NCBI RefSeq assembly: GCF_013782625.1
Contig: NZ_CP056199.1
Coordinates: 514,588 to 578,587 of the forward strand
Source of the DNA: Enterobacter sp. RHBSTW-00994
GTDB taxonomy: Bacteria > Pseudomonadota > Gammaproteobacteria > Enterobacterales > Enterobacteriaceae
DNA: 64,000 nt
Reading direction: 5' to 3'
How positions within the stretch are numbered: the stretch's first letter is position 1; each line of letters opens with the position of its first letter. The notes beneath the pieces are model-generated. The model did no database searches and was not told the origin of the DNA. It was given only the letters and a program-made list of their open reading frames with translations. The translations under genes and the position numbers were made by a program. Positions 57,072 to 64,000 of the stretch are shown here, in pieces.

Positions 57072-57425
57072 TTAAATCAATAGCGGGCTAACTACTGTAA
57101 AGAGGTTAGTCCGTGTTTTTATTGTAAGCATGACTATTCTTTTATTTATTTGTATTAGTCGCGACTTGCACTGACATATGACTTTTAAAGGTTGAGAATT
57201 ACCAGTTTTGATATGGTGTCGAATCTTTATACAAAACACAAGGTAATTCTCATGCTTCATACTACCAATCCCGTAATCAAACACAAAGCTGGTTTGCTCA
57301 ATCATAATCGTACAGCGTGAATCGTCCTGACGAAGACGGGTTATATCTTCCACGTATACTGGTGATAAATTGATTAATTCCAGTAGTAATCCCAGATGTT
57401 TTTTAAAAAACCATTTACTCGTCAA
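57072..57425 (-). CDS. Unknown protein, second gene of a small pair
   Basis: 117 residues, basic and hydrophobic-patterned (WFFKKHLGLLLELINLSPVYVEDITRL, CQCKSRLIQINKRIV). It starts 6 bp after the 84-residue gene stops, so the two are cotranscribed leftwards. Its 3' end meets the res stop. No family recognised. Low-GC DNA. It could be the effector of a toxin-antitoxin pair or cargo decayed beyond recognition. Confidence 0.5.
   Translation of the reverse strand: MTSKWFFKKHLGLLLELINLSPVYVEDITRLRQDDSRCTIMIEQTSFVFDYGIGSMKHENYLVFCIKIRHHIKTGNSQPLKVICQCKSRLIQINKRIVMLTIKTRTNLFTVVSPLLI
57084..57121 (+). terminator. Terminator of the defence operon
   Basis: CGGGCTAAC (57084-57092) pairs with GTTAGTCCG (57105-57113) with one G-T, followed by TGTTTTTA. 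It is 13 bp past the res stop. Confidence 0.85.
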
Positions 57426-57431
57426 ACCTGC

Positions 57432-57686
57432 TTACTCTCCGAGCAAATATCTTTGCTCACGTAAGTAACGTCCTTCTAGCTGCAAAAGTTCAGCTTTAGT
57501 CAGAACACCTTTTCTTTGAAGGTTAACAAGCAATTGTTCGACGTTATCAAGCTCTATAGTATCGGCAGATAGAGCGGTAATGGCAGTTGCCATATTACTT
57601 ATATTATCGCGGGTAGCCGTAACGTTATGCTTTTTCGCAAGTTGATAGATATAGCTTGCTACACTGGTAGGCGTCTTTTGTGGCAT
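57432..57686 (-). CDS. Unknown 84-residue protein, first gene of a small pair
   Basis: Start at 57686 with AAGGA upstream. It is helical: TSVASYIYQLAKKHNVTATRDNI, LVNLQRKGVLTKAELLQLEG and a charged end YLREQRYLLGE. The size, charge and place before a partner gene suit an antitoxin, but no known family is recognised. The frame is open further upstream without another start. Confidence 0.55.
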   Translation of the reverse strand: MPQKTPTSVASYIYQLAKKHNVTATRDNISNMATAITALSADTIELDNVEQLLVNLQRKGVLTKAELLQLEGRYLREQRYLLGE

Positions 57687-57822
57687 GGATCCATCCTTAT
57701 TCTTTGGTTCTATGAGCGCGATGATGGCTTCCCTTTGGCTGAACTTTGGCGGCAGGAGAGTTAATCACGGCGTATACAGATTTATACTCGTCGAGCTGTT
57801 TCTGCAGTATTAGAGGCGCACT

Positions 57823-57899
57823 TATCTCAAAATTTTATGAGTTTGAGATAGTATAGATCACTACTTAAAATTATCTCAATTTTCATTATTTTTGAGATA
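57823..57899. promoter_or_regulatory. Two TATCTCAA...TTGAGATA palindromes, orphan operators
   Basis: TATCTCAAA (57823) with TTTGAGATA (57842-57850), and TATCTCAA (57872) with TTGAGATA (57892-57899), spaced 10 and 12 bp inside. Four equal half-sites in 77 bp suggest a dimeric repressor. They lie between the small pair and fosA, but no matching regulator is encoded nearby. Confidence 0.6.
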
Positions 57900-57940
57900 G
57901 ATTATTCCCTGTTAAGACATGATAATTTATAGGTATCCCT

Positions 57941-58364
57941 ATGCTTCAATCTCTGAATCACTTAACGCTTGCTGTCGGTAATTTGCAAACTAGCCTAGAT
58001 ATTCTAGCGTGATTTGCTGGGGTTGCTGCTACATGCTGAGTGGGATACCGGCGCTTATCTTACCTGTGGCGATCTTTGGATTTGCCTTTCTTACGACGTA
58101 TCACGTAATTACGTGGCACCGCAGGAAAGTGACTATACCCACTACGCATTCAGCATCGCGCCAGAATATTTTGAACCGTTCTCGTATAAGCTGAAACAGG
58201 CAGGAGTGACGGTCTGGAAAGACAACAAAAGCGAAGGGCAATCTTTCTATTTTCTTGACCCGGATGGTCACAAGCTGGAGTTGCATGTGGGAGATTTAGC
58301 ATCTCGACTGGTGCAATGCCGTGAGAAGCCTTACTCTGGAATGCGTTTCGGACCTGGAAAATAA
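57941..58364 (+). pseudogene. fosA7: Broken fosA7-like fosfomycin glutathione transferase
   Basis: 424 bp, 141 codons plus one base. The first 19 codons (MLQSLNHLTLAV...) and the later part ([48 protein letters not shown]) are FosA7-like, in different frames. An extra G at about 57998 explains the shift; restored, the Trp of the FWRD region reads TAG (58005-58007). Two separate lesions make it inactive. Metal ligands His7, His64 (THYAF) and Glu110 (KLELH) are otherwise kept. FosA7 attaches glutathione to fosfomycin; this copy should not. Confidence 0.9.
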
Positions 58365-58478
58365 TCACGCAACTTTGTGATCTTCCACGCAGTATTCAAT
58401 TTTATGTCCCATTCTGGGGGCAAATCCCCAAAATAAAATCTCACAATCCATTAATTTTCAATGAATTAAAAGAAAAGG

Positions 58479-58497
58479 CGAGTCCGGCCTTCGCACC
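58479..58497 (+). repeat. att repeat copy 3, damaged, right end of island 2
   Basis: CGAGTCCGGCCTTCGCACC matches the leuX 3' end with one missing G. It lies exactly where IS630 sequence starts, which suggests that the integration or a later deletion cut the IS. Confidence 0.75.
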
Positions 58498-59145
58498 GGC
58501 AAGATAGTATTTTTCATTCTGGCCCGGCGTGACAACGCGCTTTTGCTGCCCGCGTAACTGCCAGTCAGCGCCAACTTTGGGATTGAGGTGAATATCCACT
58601 TCATCTTCGTAAAACACCGGGTGTTCTGTGCTACAACTGGCTAACGCCACATTAATCGCTGTCATCTTTTCTTCCTTATTCGGATCCCGGATACGCAGTG
58701 TTGGTGTTGCTCTGCGCCATACCAGTCCGGCTGCAGGTAACCATCGCCGGATGGTTGATGCATGTAGCGAACAACCGATGACATCACGGGTTTTTATCGC
58801 CAGCAGTTCGGTACTCCAGCGGGAACGCTGATAACCAAAATCGCCGGGAGAATGCTTAGCAAGCTCACGCAGCAATGCGCAAACATGCCCGAACGGCCAG
58901 CGCCTCCTACGTCCTGACGGCAGTGACTTCAGGCCTTCAGCACCAGACCGCGTGAACCAGTTAATCCAGCGACCAATTGATGAGCGGGCGCAGCAGAGCG
59001 TTCTGGCAACATGACTGATGGTGTCACCACGATGCAGCATCAGCATGGCTGTGAGCCGCCGGGCGTGGTTTTTGTCCTTTGTTTTATGGATCGTTTTCTG
59101 CATCAGGCGTCGTTCAGTTCTGGGTATTGGTGCTATGATCGGCAT
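58498..59145 (-). pseudogene. IS630-type transposase, C-terminal third missing
   Basis: The start at 59145 reads MPIIAPIPRTERRLMQK, as in Shigella IS630. It has the N-terminal helix-turn-helix region and the first half of the DDE core (VFYEDEVDIHLNPK, the first catalytic Asp-Glu segment), then follows family sequence to YYLAGA. After that only 20 unrelated codons remain, in att and flanking DNA, so about 130 residues are gone, with the second catalytic site. No right end of the IS is present. Confidence 0.88.
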
Positions 59146-59312
59146 TGCTTAGTCCGGCTGGTGATTTGGGATATTCAGCGATTAATCAGATCGCATAAAC
59201 CGGAATGAGTTCCCCTAAGTGATCTACTATTCCGAGCAGTTATGTAGACATAGGGATTTTTTCAACTGTGCTGGTCAATTAGAGCAAGAGCAGAATAAAG
59301 AAACTTCTGAAG

Positions 59313-59345
59313 AAGAGTCCATGATTTTATGGACTCTTTTTTTTA
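59313..59345 (+). terminator. Strong terminator-like hairpin without an obvious gene
   Basis: AAGAGTCCAT pairs with ATGGACTCTT, loop GATTTT, followed by TTTTTT. No gene ends just before it, so it belonged to a lost gene or to an IS end. Confidence 0.6.
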
Positions 59346-59434
59346 TTCTCACCTTTAAACCATCTATGAATAAATCGAACTTTTACTGAGCTGAAGGATC
59401 AGATCACGCATTCCCTGACAACGCAGGCTGCCCC

Positions 59435-60106
59435 GTGGCAAAGCAAAAGTTCAAAATCACCATCTGGCTCATCTACAACAAAGCCCTCATCAACCAGATA
59501 AGGGGATTGGGGGGGGAATATGGTATTGCCATGTCGGAAGGGGCTCATAAGATAATGGCCTGTCTGCCTGATTATCTGGAAGATGCGGAAAATGACCTGA
59601 GCGCACTCAGTCGGCAGTTGTTTCACGAAATGCTTCAGGAGCTACAGGCCAGTCAGCAGCGGATTAAAGAGCTGTACGTGCGTCTTGCGCATCTCAGTCA
59701 GCAAAATGAGGATACTCTCCGACTGGAAAGCATTCCTGGTATTGGGCCGATGGGAGCGTCAGCCCTGACGGTCGCTCTGGGTGACAGCAACGACTTTCAT
59801 AATGGTCAACACTTTGCCAGCTATCTGGGGCTGGTGCCAAAAGAGCACAGTAGTGGCGGCAAGGTCAGACTTCTGGGCATAACGAAACGTGGAGATGGAT
59901 ATTTGCGGGGGCTACTTATTCATGGTGCCCGCTTGGTAGTCTACCGCGTCATTAATCTCCCGGAAGAGCGGTGTAACGGTCTCCAGCGATGGCTGAAGGG
60001 TATCATTGCCCGGGGGGTAAATAAGGCGGTGGTGGCGCTGGCCAACAAAAATGCCCAGATAGCCTGGGCACTGGTAAACCAGAAAACAGAGTATATAACC
60101 AGGTAA
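59435..60106 (+). pseudogene. IS110-family transposase, N-terminal part missing
   Basis: 223 residues, where the family has about 340. From KALINQIRGLGGEYGIAM onward it follows IS110 proteins, including the transposase_20 domain: LESIPGIGPMGASALT, FASYLGLVPKEHSSGGK, ITKRGDGYLRGLLIHGA with the catalytic Ser region. The DEDD RuvC-like part is missing and the first residues are unrelated, so it is inactive. About 210 bp of non-coding sequence (60107-60320) follows and could include the bridge-RNA end found in some members. Confidence 0.85.
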
Positions 60107-60322
60107 CTCACTGATTTTAATAAGTCCAGAAAGTTGATGTGCTGACAGGTAGAACCGACTCTCTGTGAACCTGGCAAATAGCCGGGCTGTAATAAGCCAT
60201 GACGCTAATGAGGCCAGAGAGTACGGATGTTCATCAGGGCTCACGAAGCCGGATATATGTGTGTGGCTACTTTGTCAGAAAAAGCTCTGTCCGTGCTTGC
60301 ATCGGGGAGGTGTCCATATGGG

Positions 60323-60621
60323 CTATTTAGCCCACGGTGTATCCAGACGATCGGTATCCACTTTCCAGCGTTCTTCGTAGTGCGATTCGGATGAAAAATC
60401 TGTTTCGATCCCCATCGTGGCCGCTTCAAAATCCACGTGTCGTTGTTCAAGGATCTGCTGTATATCATCTGCAACCGCTGAGCGGGTATGAAGCAGGTTT
60501 TCGATTACCAGGCTAATTTCCTCACCTTTACGATACCAACCCTCACAATGGTGTAGTCGAAGGCCATGTAAACTGGCTAAAAATGCTGAAACGCCAGATG
60601 TATGGTCGGGCAGGGTTCGAG
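60323..60621 (-). other. Open stretch of unclear origin after the broken antitoxin
   Basis: A minus-strand frame ends at 60323 and contains LEQRHVDFEAATMGIETDF and HYEERWKVDTDRLDTPWAK. It has good codon flow but no recognised family and no clear start. It may be the tail of another interrupted gene. Confidence 0.35.
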
Positions 60622-61031
60622 CTACTGAGGCGACGAGTGATGAGTCCTCTGGCTTAAAAAGTTCCACCCAAGTTGTGGAAGATCCAGTTTTGCACCGTTG
60701 GTAACAATCAGAATACGCAGCCACTTTTGCGCCGCTACCTTATCGCCTTCGAACAATTCTAGCGCGCGATCGATAACATGGATAATGCGCACCAGGCGTT
60801 CGCTCTGGTCAGCATTAAACAGTGTTTTCACGTTGTGACTAAGGTCGTTGACGGGATACCTGACATTTTGCACAGGTCGTTCTGGGAAATCTTCGCCCAG
60901 CCAGTGATCAGGGCTGCCACCTTGCCGTCCAGCCCATGCTGGATTGCTGCCCCATCTGAATTGCTCAGCCCGGCCGCCTGCCATAAGCGTGGCGGCCAGG
61001 CCTGCGTTGTGGATAAGCTAAATGTTTTCAT
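60622..61031 (-). pseudogene. Frameshifted Xre/MbcA/ParS-type antitoxin
   Basis: A start at 61031 with GGAGATGTGCC before it gives MKTFSLSTTQAWPPRLWQAAG and WAKISQNDLCKMSGIPSTTL, the usual opening of RES-linked Xre antitoxins. The family continues in another frame as FNADQSERLVRIIHVIDRALELFEGDKVAAQKWLR, the DUF2384 region, then diverges. At least one frameshift and loss of the end are needed. The toxin gene was not found. Confidence 0.72.
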
Positions 61032-61120
61032 GGCACATCTCCAGCTGGCAAATATATTATATCCAAATGGTGAGCTGCAAACGGCGCGTCTGTAAACCAG
61101 CCAGATGATGTGGGAATCCT

Positions 61121-61195
61121 CACCCTTTAGGGCGGGGAGGATGTCAATCGGAAAACCGTGCCTTATATCCCCGCCCCGAAGGACGGGGTTTTACG
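61121..61195. mobile_element. IS200/IS605-type end remnant
   Basis: CCCTTTAGGGCGGGGAGGAT (61123-61142) followed by CCCCGCCCCGAAGGACGGGG and TTTTACGG is the kind of end that follows tnpB genes of IS605-group elements. No transposase gene is near, so only the end was kept. Confidence 0.6.
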
Positions 61196-61252
61196 GCCTA
61201 CCTGATAACCGTTCTTCGTAGACCCGGCAAGCGTAGTGCTGCTGGGTAGGGT

Positions 61253-62671
61253 TCAGGCAGGATTAAGCACCGCTGTTGGCTGATGTTTCAGCAGTCGGAA
61301 TCCGGTGGACGCATAAATCAGCGCAAAGACCATCGAGCTGAAGAAGAACACGCAGTATGGCAGATAGCTGTAAACCGGAATACCCAGCGTTGTCGCCATA
61401 TACAGCCCAGCGGCGGACCACGGAATAATTGGCGCCGTCATAGTGCCGAAGTCTTCCAGGGGGCGGGCCAGCACCAGCGAGTTCAGGTTCAGATCCTCAA
61501 ACTTCTTCTGCATCAGTTCAGAAACGACAATTTTGTTCAGACCGTCGGATCCTGTCAGCAGGTTGATGATCACGCACAGTACGCCGCTGCACAGGATCGC
61601 GCTGAACACGCTTTTGATCTTGCTGGCGGCTTTTTGCAGCGCCACGTCCATCATCCCGGTGCCGGTGAGGATCCCGGCGAACATCATCGCGCAGATGATA
61701 AACGCCATGAAACCGCCCTGATTGTTCAGTCCGCCCTGTTCGAGCAGTTCACGCACCGAAGGCAGCACCGCACCATTCCCGACGCCGATCATCGTCAGCT
61801 TAAAGCCGCCCATGGTGGCTTTGATACCTTCTGTCAGTGGGAAACCCTGATATAGCCAGCCAATTACCACCGCCGTCAGCGCGCTGCATAGCAGGGCCGG
61901 GACCGTCGGCAGCCGCAGGAAGGTAAAGCACAGCACGATCAGCATCGGCAGCAGAGGCCAGAAGCCAAATTTGTACAGCGAAGCCAGCTGCGTCAGCATC
62001 TTCAGACTGTCGGCTGAAATTTCGCCCTGCGCGGTATGTGACAACCCCATGAAAATAAAGAATACGATACTGATGATGGTTGACGGAATCGTCGTCCACA
62101 GCAGGTATTTAATCAGATCGTAGAGCCGGGTTTTGGTCACGGCAGAAGTCAGGTTAGTGGTGTCGCTCAGCGGTGAGAGCTTATCGCCAAAATAAGCCCC
62201 GGTGACAATCGCCGCCGCCAGTACCGGCAGGTCGGCCTGCAGGCCTGTACCAATACCCATCAGCGCCACGCCGATGGAAGCCACCGATCCCCACGATGCC
62301 CCGGAAACATACGACAGCACGGCGTTAAGGATGAAGGCGATAACAAACAGCCAGCTCGGATCGACAAGTTTCATGCCGTAATACACCAGCATCGGCAGCG
62401 TGCCGGCGTAGCTCCAGGTGGCGACCATAAAGCCAACAAAAATCACAATCAGCACCGGCGCCATCACCGCGGCGATTTTCTCAATCACGAAAGCCTGAAT
62501 TTCCTCGTAGGTATATTTTAAACGGGTGATGGCGATGATGGCGGAAAACGCCGCTGACAGCAGCAGGCAAACGCTGGCAGGCCAGCCCATCACCCCAATT
62601 CCCAGCACCAGCACCACGACCATAAAGACGATCGGGGTCAGCGCGACATAAAAACTCGGTTGCTCTCTCAT
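61253..62671 (-). CDS. NhaC-family Na+/H+ antiporter-type transporter
   Basis: 472 residues with about 11-12 membrane helices. Starts FYVALTPIVFMVVVLVLGIGVMGWP and has VTGAYFGDKLSPLSDTTNLTSA, the NhaC-family signature with paired Asp. Such proteins exchange sodium with protons, or small organic acids (malate-lactate). The gene is 11 bp after the FAD oxidoreductase gene, so the pair is an operon; it may supply the substrate of that enzyme. Core-like composition. Confidence 0.88.
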   Translation of the reverse strand: MREQPSFYVALTPIVFMVVVLVLGIGVMGWPASVCLLLSAAFSAIIAITRLKYTYEEIQAFVIEKIAAVMAPVLIVIFVGFMVATWSYAGTLPMLVYYGMKLVDPSWLFVIAFILNAVLSYVSGASWGSVASIGVALMGIGTGLQADLPVLAAAIVTGAYFGDKLSPLSDTTNLTSAVTKTRLYDLIKYLLWTTIPSTIISIVFFIFMGLSHTAQGEISADSLKMLTQLASLYKFGFWPLLPMLIVLCFTFLRLPTVPALLCSALTAVVIGWLYQGFPLTEGIKATMGGFKLTMIGVGNGAVLPSVRELLEQGGLNNQGGFMAFIICAMMFAGILTGTGMMDVALQKAASKIKSVFSAILCSGVLCVIINLLTGSDGLNKIVVSELMQKKFEDLNLNSLVLARPLEDFGTMTAPIIPWSAAGLYMATTLGIPVYSYLPYCVFFFSSMVFALIYASTGFRLLKHQPTAVLNPA

Positions 62672-62682
62672 ATCGCCTCCGC

Positions 62683-64000
62683 TTAAAAAACTTTCACGCC
62701 GCTGGCTTCAAGGCGAGCCTGCACGTCGTGAATATTGACCTGAGAAACTCCCGTTGCGGACTGGAGCGCCACGGCAGCCGCCACGCCCGCACCTTCGCCG
62801 GTGACAATGCAGCAGCCCATATTGCGGATGGTGGCATAGGCGAAATCATCAGCGTCAATGGCACGCCCACAGACCAGCAGGTTTTCGACGTTCTGTGGCA
62901 CCAGCGAGCCGTATGGGATCTGGAAATAGTGCGGTTTCAGCGGTAGCTGTAAGCGGCCATTACCGTCGATAAACTCCGGGAAAACGCCAATCGAATCGGC
63001 GTGACGGCCCTGATGACAGATGTCGTCGCCAGTGATGCGGCAGCGGCCGATAATGTGGCGTGATTCCCTCGTTCCCACGGTCATACCGAAGTTTTTGAGT
63101 TCAGCATTTTCAAAGCCGGGCAGGTATTTTTTCAGCACCTCGATGGCCTGCATCGCCTGTTTACGACCGTCAATTTCGGCGCGCGTCAGGTCGAGCACGT
63201 CCGTGCAGTCAACGGCTGGAATGCTCACCACGTTCAGGTAATTCGCATCGCCATAGTCGGTGACGGTGCTCCATGAGCCACCAAGCGTGACGTTCGCCGG
63301 GATCATCCCCGCCGATTTACCTTTGGCAAACACTTTGCCCAGATAAGGGCTGAACATGGCTTTGCAGGAATCATGAATGTCGTAGGACCAGTTTTTATTT
63401 TCTTCGTCAGCCCCCCAGTCGCCGTATTTCGGTTGGGTCTCCTTGATATGTGTCATAAATCTATTTTTATTGACATTCGAACAGCTAAATACTGTGGTGA
63501 CGCACATTAAATCTTCTTTGGAACGCTTATGAAATGGCGCTCCGGCAAATGCCGCAATATCGGCGTCACCTGTACAGTCGATAATGACCTGCGCCAGTAT
63601 CGCCTGACGTCCTGATTTACTTTCAGTGATGACCCCGGTGATTTTATTTTGCTCTTTAATTACGTCCACGGCGGTAATATGCAACACTCTTTGCACACCC
63701 GCCTGTTCCAGCATGACATCGGCAACCAGTTTAAATTTCTCGGCGTTAATCGCCTGGCTTAAAGACTGAGGCTCAGGTGCAGTCGCCCCCATTTTTCTGG
63801 CGGTTTCTTCAATTTCACGAGCTAGGCCGTTGGCTTCGACGGTGCTTTCATGGCGCCACCAGGCAATGGATTCAACGCCAGCAGTGGTCATCATGCCGCC
63901 GTAGCAGCCATAACGCTCAATCAACGTCGTGGGGATCCCCTGGCGTGCCGCAGCGATAGCCGCTGCAATTCCGGACGGACCACCACCCACAACCAGCACC
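62683..64000 (-). CDS. FAD-dependent oxidoreductase (5' end outside window)
   Basis: About 439 codons visible; the beginning lies past 64000. The first visible residues contain the dinucleotide fold GGGPSGIAAAIAAARQ, followed by IERYGCYGGMMTTAG of the FAD_oxidored (thi4-like, FAD-dependent dehydrogenase) family. Later CTGDADIAAFAGAPF and the C-terminal GRAIDADDFAYATIRNMGCC are typical. The substrate is not known. Probably one unit with the NhaC-type gene. Confidence 0.85.
   Translation of the reverse strand, partial: VLVVGGGPSGIAAAIAAARQGIPTTLIERYGCYGGMMTTAGVESIAWWRHESTVEANGLAREIEETARKMGATAPEPQSLSQAINAEKFKLVADVMLEQAGVQRVLHITAVDVIKEQNKITGVITESKSGRQAILAQVIIDCTGDADIAAFAGAPFHKRSKEDLMCVTTVFSCSNVNKNRFMTHIKETQPKYGDWGADEENKNWSYDIHDSCKAMFSPYLGKVFAKGKSAGMIPANVTLGGSWSTVTDYGDANYLNVVSIPAVDCTDVLDLTRAEIDGRKQAMQAIEVLKKYLPGFENAELKNFGMTVGTRESRHIIGRCRITGDDICHQGRHADSIGVFPEFIDGNGRLQLPLKPHYFQIPYGSLVPQNVENLLVCGRAIDADDFAYATIRNMGCCIVTGEGAGVAAAVALQSATGVSQVNIHDVQARLEASGVKVF

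Larger units (their letters stand above)
22293..58497. mobile_element. Composite island 2 (about 36 kb): decayed PFGI-1/SPI-7-class ICE plus defence cargo
   Basis: The left boundary is the exact att repeat; the right boundary is proposed from the damaged copy at 58479-58497. Contents in order: P4-type integrase, IS3-family element, GNAT-like gene, ICE coupling and lytic genes, PilL, topoisomerase III, ICE replication and partition genes, then the defence genes. Relaxase, VirB4-like ATPase, DnaB and ParA genes were not found. Confidence 0.75.

Overview
The window is chromosomal DNA of an enterobacterium close to Citrobacter, Salmonella or Enterobacter. The evidence is the order ridA-pyrI-pyrB-pyrL, a complete arginine deiminase cluster, tabA-argI-rraB-miaE, a leuX-type tRNA-Leu(CAA) and a fosA7-like gene. 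The genus cannot be fixed from sequence reading alone. Positions 1-15.6 kb are ordinary, well-kept core and niche genes. They hold a chitin-degradation pair (GH20 hexosaminidase and a GbpA-type lytic polysaccharide monooxygenase), pyrimidine biosynthesis with its attenuator, the catabolic arginine route arcA-arcC-arcB with a transporter and an ArgR paralogue, the anabolic carbamoyltransferase argI with ARG boxes, and RNA-related genes (rraB, miaE).

From leuX (15586-15670) to about 61.2 kb is accreted accessory DNA. A 27-bp direct repeat of the tRNA 3' end occurs at 15646 and again at 22293, and a damaged copy lies at 58479. This divides the region into a small island of about 6.6 kb and a larger one of about 36 kb. 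The small island carries a tyrosine integrase, a NIPSNAP-like gene between imperfect direct repeats, a serine recombinase, an ASCH protein, an Xre regulator and two membrane proteins.

The large island starts with a P4-type integrase that has an unusual C-terminal extension, followed by an IS3-family element. Next comes the replication, partition and coupling half of a PFGI-1/SPI-7-class integrative conjugative element (26.3-39.5 kb). I see no relaxase, no VirB4-like ATPase and no DnaB, so it should not transfer by itself. The right part (39.7-57.1 kb) is a defence island. It has an HNH gene split by an amber codon, a degenerate RNase H-like protein, an SF1 helicase-phospholipase D fusion and an Mrr-like endonuclease. 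It ends in a tight six-gene operon: SNF2 helicase, DUF4391, type III-like Mod, AAA ATPase, DUF4276, and type III-like Res. This operon is the best candidate for an under-described system. It looks like a type III restriction-modification core into which an extra helicase/DUF4391 pair and an ATPase/TOPRIM-like effector pair have been built.

From 57.1 to 61.2 kb is a graveyard: an unrecognised two-gene unit, orphan palindromic operators, a doubly broken fosA7-like gene, a cut-off IS630 transposase fused to the att remnant, a cut-off IS110-type transposase, a frameshifted Xre/ParS-type antitoxin and an IS200/IS605-type end. Core-like DNA resumes at 61.25 kb with an NhaC-family antiporter and an FAD-dependent oxidoreductase that runs off the window.
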